Part shown: one piece after another, positions 6,061 through 8,053 of the stretch
Position numbering within the stretch: the first letter of the stretch is position 1
Layout of the letters: the number at the start of each line of letters is the position of its first letter
Assembly (NCBI GenBank): GCA_015494185.1
Contig: WGBT01000222.1
Location: 1 to 8,053 of the forward strand
Direction of reading: 5' to 3'
DNA length: 8,053 nucleotides
Source: Hyphomicrobiales bacterium
GTDB lineage: Bacteria > Pseudomonadota > Alphaproteobacteria > Rhizobiales > S144-35
Translations under genes and position numbers: made by a program
The notes under the pieces: generated by a model
The model's input: the letters and a program-made list of their open reading frames with translations, nothing else
What the model was told of the DNA's origin: nothing
Database searches by the model: none

Positions 6061-7449
6061 GTGACCGCGAAAGGTGCCCCTGAGAAGTTGATCGATGTTC
6101 GCAGCAGCGATGGCGGCTTGCGTCCTGAATTCGTCGCCGCCGTGCGTGACGCTCTTGCCGCCCGTGACAGTGCCACCTTGCGCGAGTTGCTCGATGCGGT
6201 TCATGAAGCCGATCTTGCTGACCTCTTGGAATTACTCAAATCCGACGAACGGCAGCTTTTGATCGAGCTTCTGGGCTCTGATTTCGATTTCGCCGCGCTG
6301 CCAGAAGTCCAGGAACCGGTGCGCGATGAAATCGTTGAAGCGCTTTCCAGTGAACAGGTTGCCGAAGTCGTTCGCGAGCTTGAAACCGATGATGCGGTCT
6401 CTCTGCTGGAAAATCTCGATGAGCGCGAACGCTCCGAGATTCTGGCCAAAATCCCGCTTGGGGAGCAGGCACAAGTCCGCCGCGGTTTGGAATATCCAGA
6501 AGACTCCGCTGGCCGGTTGATGCAAACCGCCTTGATTGCGGTGCCGCCCTTTTGGACCGTGGGGCAGACCATCGATTATATGCGTGAAACCGAAGATTTA
6601 CCGGAAAGTTTTTCGGAAGTCTTTGTCGTCGATCCGGCCTTTCGCGTGCTTGGGCGGTTGCGGCTCGATAAATTGCTGCGCAGCCAGCGTCCGACCAAAG
6701 TCGAAGAGATCATGGACAAAGTTGCCCATGAGTTTCACGTCCTCGATGATCAGGAGGAAGTGGCCCGCCAGTTTGACCGCTATGACCTGATTTCCGCTCC
6801 GGTCGTCGATGATAGCAAACGTCTGGTTGGGGTCATTACTGTTGATGATGTGGTGGATGTGATCCAGCAGGAAGCCGAAGAAGACATGCATCGGCTTGGG
6901 GGTGTCGGTGATGAGGCGGTGTCTGATACGGTCTGGCACATCACCACCCGCCGCTTCACCTGGCTGGTCGTCAATCTGGCAACGGCAATTCTCGCCTCGG
7001 TGGTGATCAGCCTGTTCGATGCCACCATTGAGCAAATGGTAGCGCTTGCGGTGTTGATGCCGATTGTGGCCAGCATGGGGGGGAATGCCGCAACGCAAAC
7101 CATGACGGTTGCTGTCAGAGCGCTGGCCACCAAGGATCTCAGCGCCGTCAATGCGCGGCGGATTGTCATTCGCGAGGCCCTGGTTGGGCTGCTCAATGGT
7201 TTGGCTTTCGCCGTGATCATGGCGGCTGTGACATTGCTTTGGTTTGGCAACGGGCAACTCGGCTTCATTATCGCGGCGGCGATGATCATCAACATGTTGG
7301 TGGCTGGCCTGGCCGGTATTCTCATTCCTTTGACGCTGGATTATTTCGGTATCGATCCTGCGATTTCCTCCAGCGTCTTTGTCACCACTGTCACCGATGT
7401 GGTTGGCTTTTTCGCCTTTCTTGGCCTTGCGTCCTGGTGGCTCTTCTGA
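6061..7449 (+). CDS. mgtE: Magnesium transporter MgtE
   Basis: A 462-aa inner-membrane Mg2+ channel/transporter of the MgtE (SLC41-related) family. It has the standard layout: a cytoplasmic acidic helical N domain (about 20-135), the YPEDSAGRLM linker (145-154), two CBS domains (about 150-272) that in characterised MgtE close the pore when they bind Mg2+, a plug/linker helix (about 270-295), and a membrane domain with about five helices (about 298-460). The pore signature PIVASMGGNAATQ is at 334-346. The last helix carries IDPAISSSVF followed by VTTVTDVVGF with Asp446, the likely counterpart of the selectivity Asp in Thermus MgtE. The length is normal and nothing essential looks missing. The start codon is GTG at 6061, 10 bp after AAGGAG. 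No in-frame upstream ATG is better placed. It appears to be a single-gene transcript. Confidence 0.95.
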   Translation: MTAKGAPEKLIDVRSSDGGLRPEFVAAVRDALAARDSATLRELLDAVHEADLADLLELLKSDERQLLIELLGSDFDFAALPEVQEPVRDEIVEALSSEQVAEVVRELETDDAVSLLENLDERERSEILAKIPLGEQAQVRRGLEYPEDSAGRLMQTALIAVPPFWTVGQTIDYMRETEDLPESFSEVFVVDPAFRVLGRLRLDKLLRSQRPTKVEEIMDKVAHEFHVLDDQEEVARQFDRYDLISAPVVDDSKRLVGVITVDDVVDVIQQEAEEDMHRLGGVGDEAVSDTVWHITTRRFTWLVVNLATAILASVVISLFDATIEQMVALAVLMPIVASMGGNAATQTMTVAVRALATKDLSAVNARRIVIREALVGLLNGLAFAVIMAAVTLLWFGNGQLGFIIAAAMIINMLVAGLAGILIPLTLDYFGIDPAISSSVFVTTVTDVVGFFAFLGLASWWLF

Positions 7450-7651
7450 TTGCTCTTGGCACGCATTACGAAAACTTTAAACATTTTTCGCTAAACCTTG
7501 GGGGGCCTCTAGGAATCCGAATGATACCAGCGGTCTCCTGACCTTGTGACTCGTATACCGTTCAATCAACGCATAAGTTCAAAGGGATACGAGAAACGTC
7601 AGCGGTCAATGATAAATACCGCCGGTATGATTTTTATGTTGGAGCAGACAT
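7450..7651. other. Intergenic region between mgtE and the last gene
   Basis: 202 bp dominated by copy C of the palindromic element. Before that copy, CGAAAA (7469-7474) and TTTTCG (7485-7490) could form a weak stem, but it is not a convincing terminator. No clear end-of-transcript signal for mgtE is seen, so read-through into the next gene is possible. Confidence 0.45.
7523..7628 (+). repeat. Palindromic element copy C (right half only)
   Basis: GATACCAGCGG, then CTCGTATACCGTTCAAT, TTCAAAGGGATACG, and AGCGGTCAATGATAAATACC ending CCGGTAT reproduce the right half of the complete copy at 4167-4386 in the same orientation. The sequence is closer to copy A (shared CCTGACCTT and ACGCA segments). 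No matching left half precedes it, so it is truncated at or near the palindrome centre. It ends 23 bp before the next start codon, so it lies in that gene's leader. Confidence 0.75.
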
Positions 7652-8053
7652 ATGGCGCTGGGTCTTGTTGTCGGCAGCCCGATGATACAACCTTCTGAAG
7701 CACAAAGCGGTAAAACTTCACGTCGCCTGGGGGAAAGCGACTGGGAGCGTGAGGAGTTGCTATCCGATTTGGCCGCCGCAATCATGGCGTTTGCCGCTTC
7801 CAAACAAATCGATCCATTGGTGCGAACCCGCATTCATGATGGGCAATTATTGGTTTCATTTCACCCTGCTGCCGAAGATATCAAATTCAGTTTCAAGAAA
7901 GACTGGGTGGAATGCCATGCGGTGACCTCTTCGGTGGGCCCCGGTTATCATGCGGCGGTCGTGGAGATGCTCAAACAGATCGCCGCGCCAACGGGGCTGT
8001 CCTGGTCGGTGGAAGACCCGCAACGTGGTTATCGCGATGATACGGGCTATTGG
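7652..8053 (+). CDS. Hypothetical protein, partial (runs off the window)
   Basis: An ATG at 7652 with GGAG 7 bp upstream opens a frame that stays open for 134 codons to the last base, with third-position usage like its neighbours, so a real gene is likely. I do not recognise the family. The first 30 residues are polar after a short hydrophobic start (MALGLVVGSP). Residues 31-50 are a helical segment (WEREELLSDLAAAIMAFAA). Residues 63-90 look like alternating beta strands. Then come SSVGPGYHAAVVEMLKQ (93-109) and an acidic, aromatic stretch, LSWSVEDPQRGYRDDTGYW (116-134). GPGYH and DDTGYW look like conserved motifs of a soluble domain. The C-terminal part is missing, so neither length nor function can be judged. 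Confidence 0.75.
   Translation, partial: MALGLVVGSPMIQPSEAQSGKTSRRLGESDWEREELLSDLAAAIMAFAASKQIDPLVRTRIHDGQLLVSFHPAAEDIKFSFKKDWVECHAVTSSVGPGYHAAVVEMLKQIAAPTGLSWSVEDPQRGYRDDTGYW

Overview
The window looks like a piece of an alphaproteobacterial chromosome, most likely from the Hyphomicrobiales (Rhizobiales) or a close relative. The evidence is the moderately high G+C, the families present (a Mycobacterium/Rhizobium-type [2Fe-2S] dihydroxy-acid dehydratase, an ExoR-like Sel1 protein and an NrtA/NasS-type nitrate-binding protein), and a short repeat resembling one I recall as widespread in Rhizobiales. No genus can be named from sequence alone.

Layout. Positions 1-577 carry no convincing gene and include one clean inverted repeat upstream of ilvD. 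ilvD (578-2302, +) is complete. It is followed 40 bp later by a Sel1-repeat, ExoR-like membrane-anchored or periplasmic protein (about 2343-3575, +), which ends at a terminator-like hairpin. Positions 3576-4395 are a gene-free block packed with repeats: a rearranged copy of a long-palindrome element, a 132-bp hairpin with two mini-hairpins in its loop, a Rhizobiales-like interspersed repeat, and a complete 220-bp copy of the same long-palindrome element. Next is an NrtA/CmpA/NasS-type gene on the minus strand (4396-5739) with no signal peptide. A 321-bp divergent intergenic region separates it from mgtE (6061-7449, +), a complete MgtE-type magnesium channel/transporter. A half copy of the palindromic element (7523-7628) lies between mgtE and a last gene (7652 onward, +), which runs off the window and has no recognised function.

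How the genes relate. The genes are mostly unrelated housekeeping or transport functions: branched-chain amino-acid synthesis, envelope signalling, nitrate sensing or binding, and magnesium homeostasis. ilvD and the ExoR-like gene may be co-transcribed. No defence system, prophage, transposase gene, RNA gene or CRISPR array is visible. The main unexplained structure is the family of long palindromic repeats: one complete copy, one right-half copy, and one rearranged locus holding two partial copies. These sit next to gene ends and starts and look like non-autonomous mobile elements (MITE-like) or processed hairpin RNAs.
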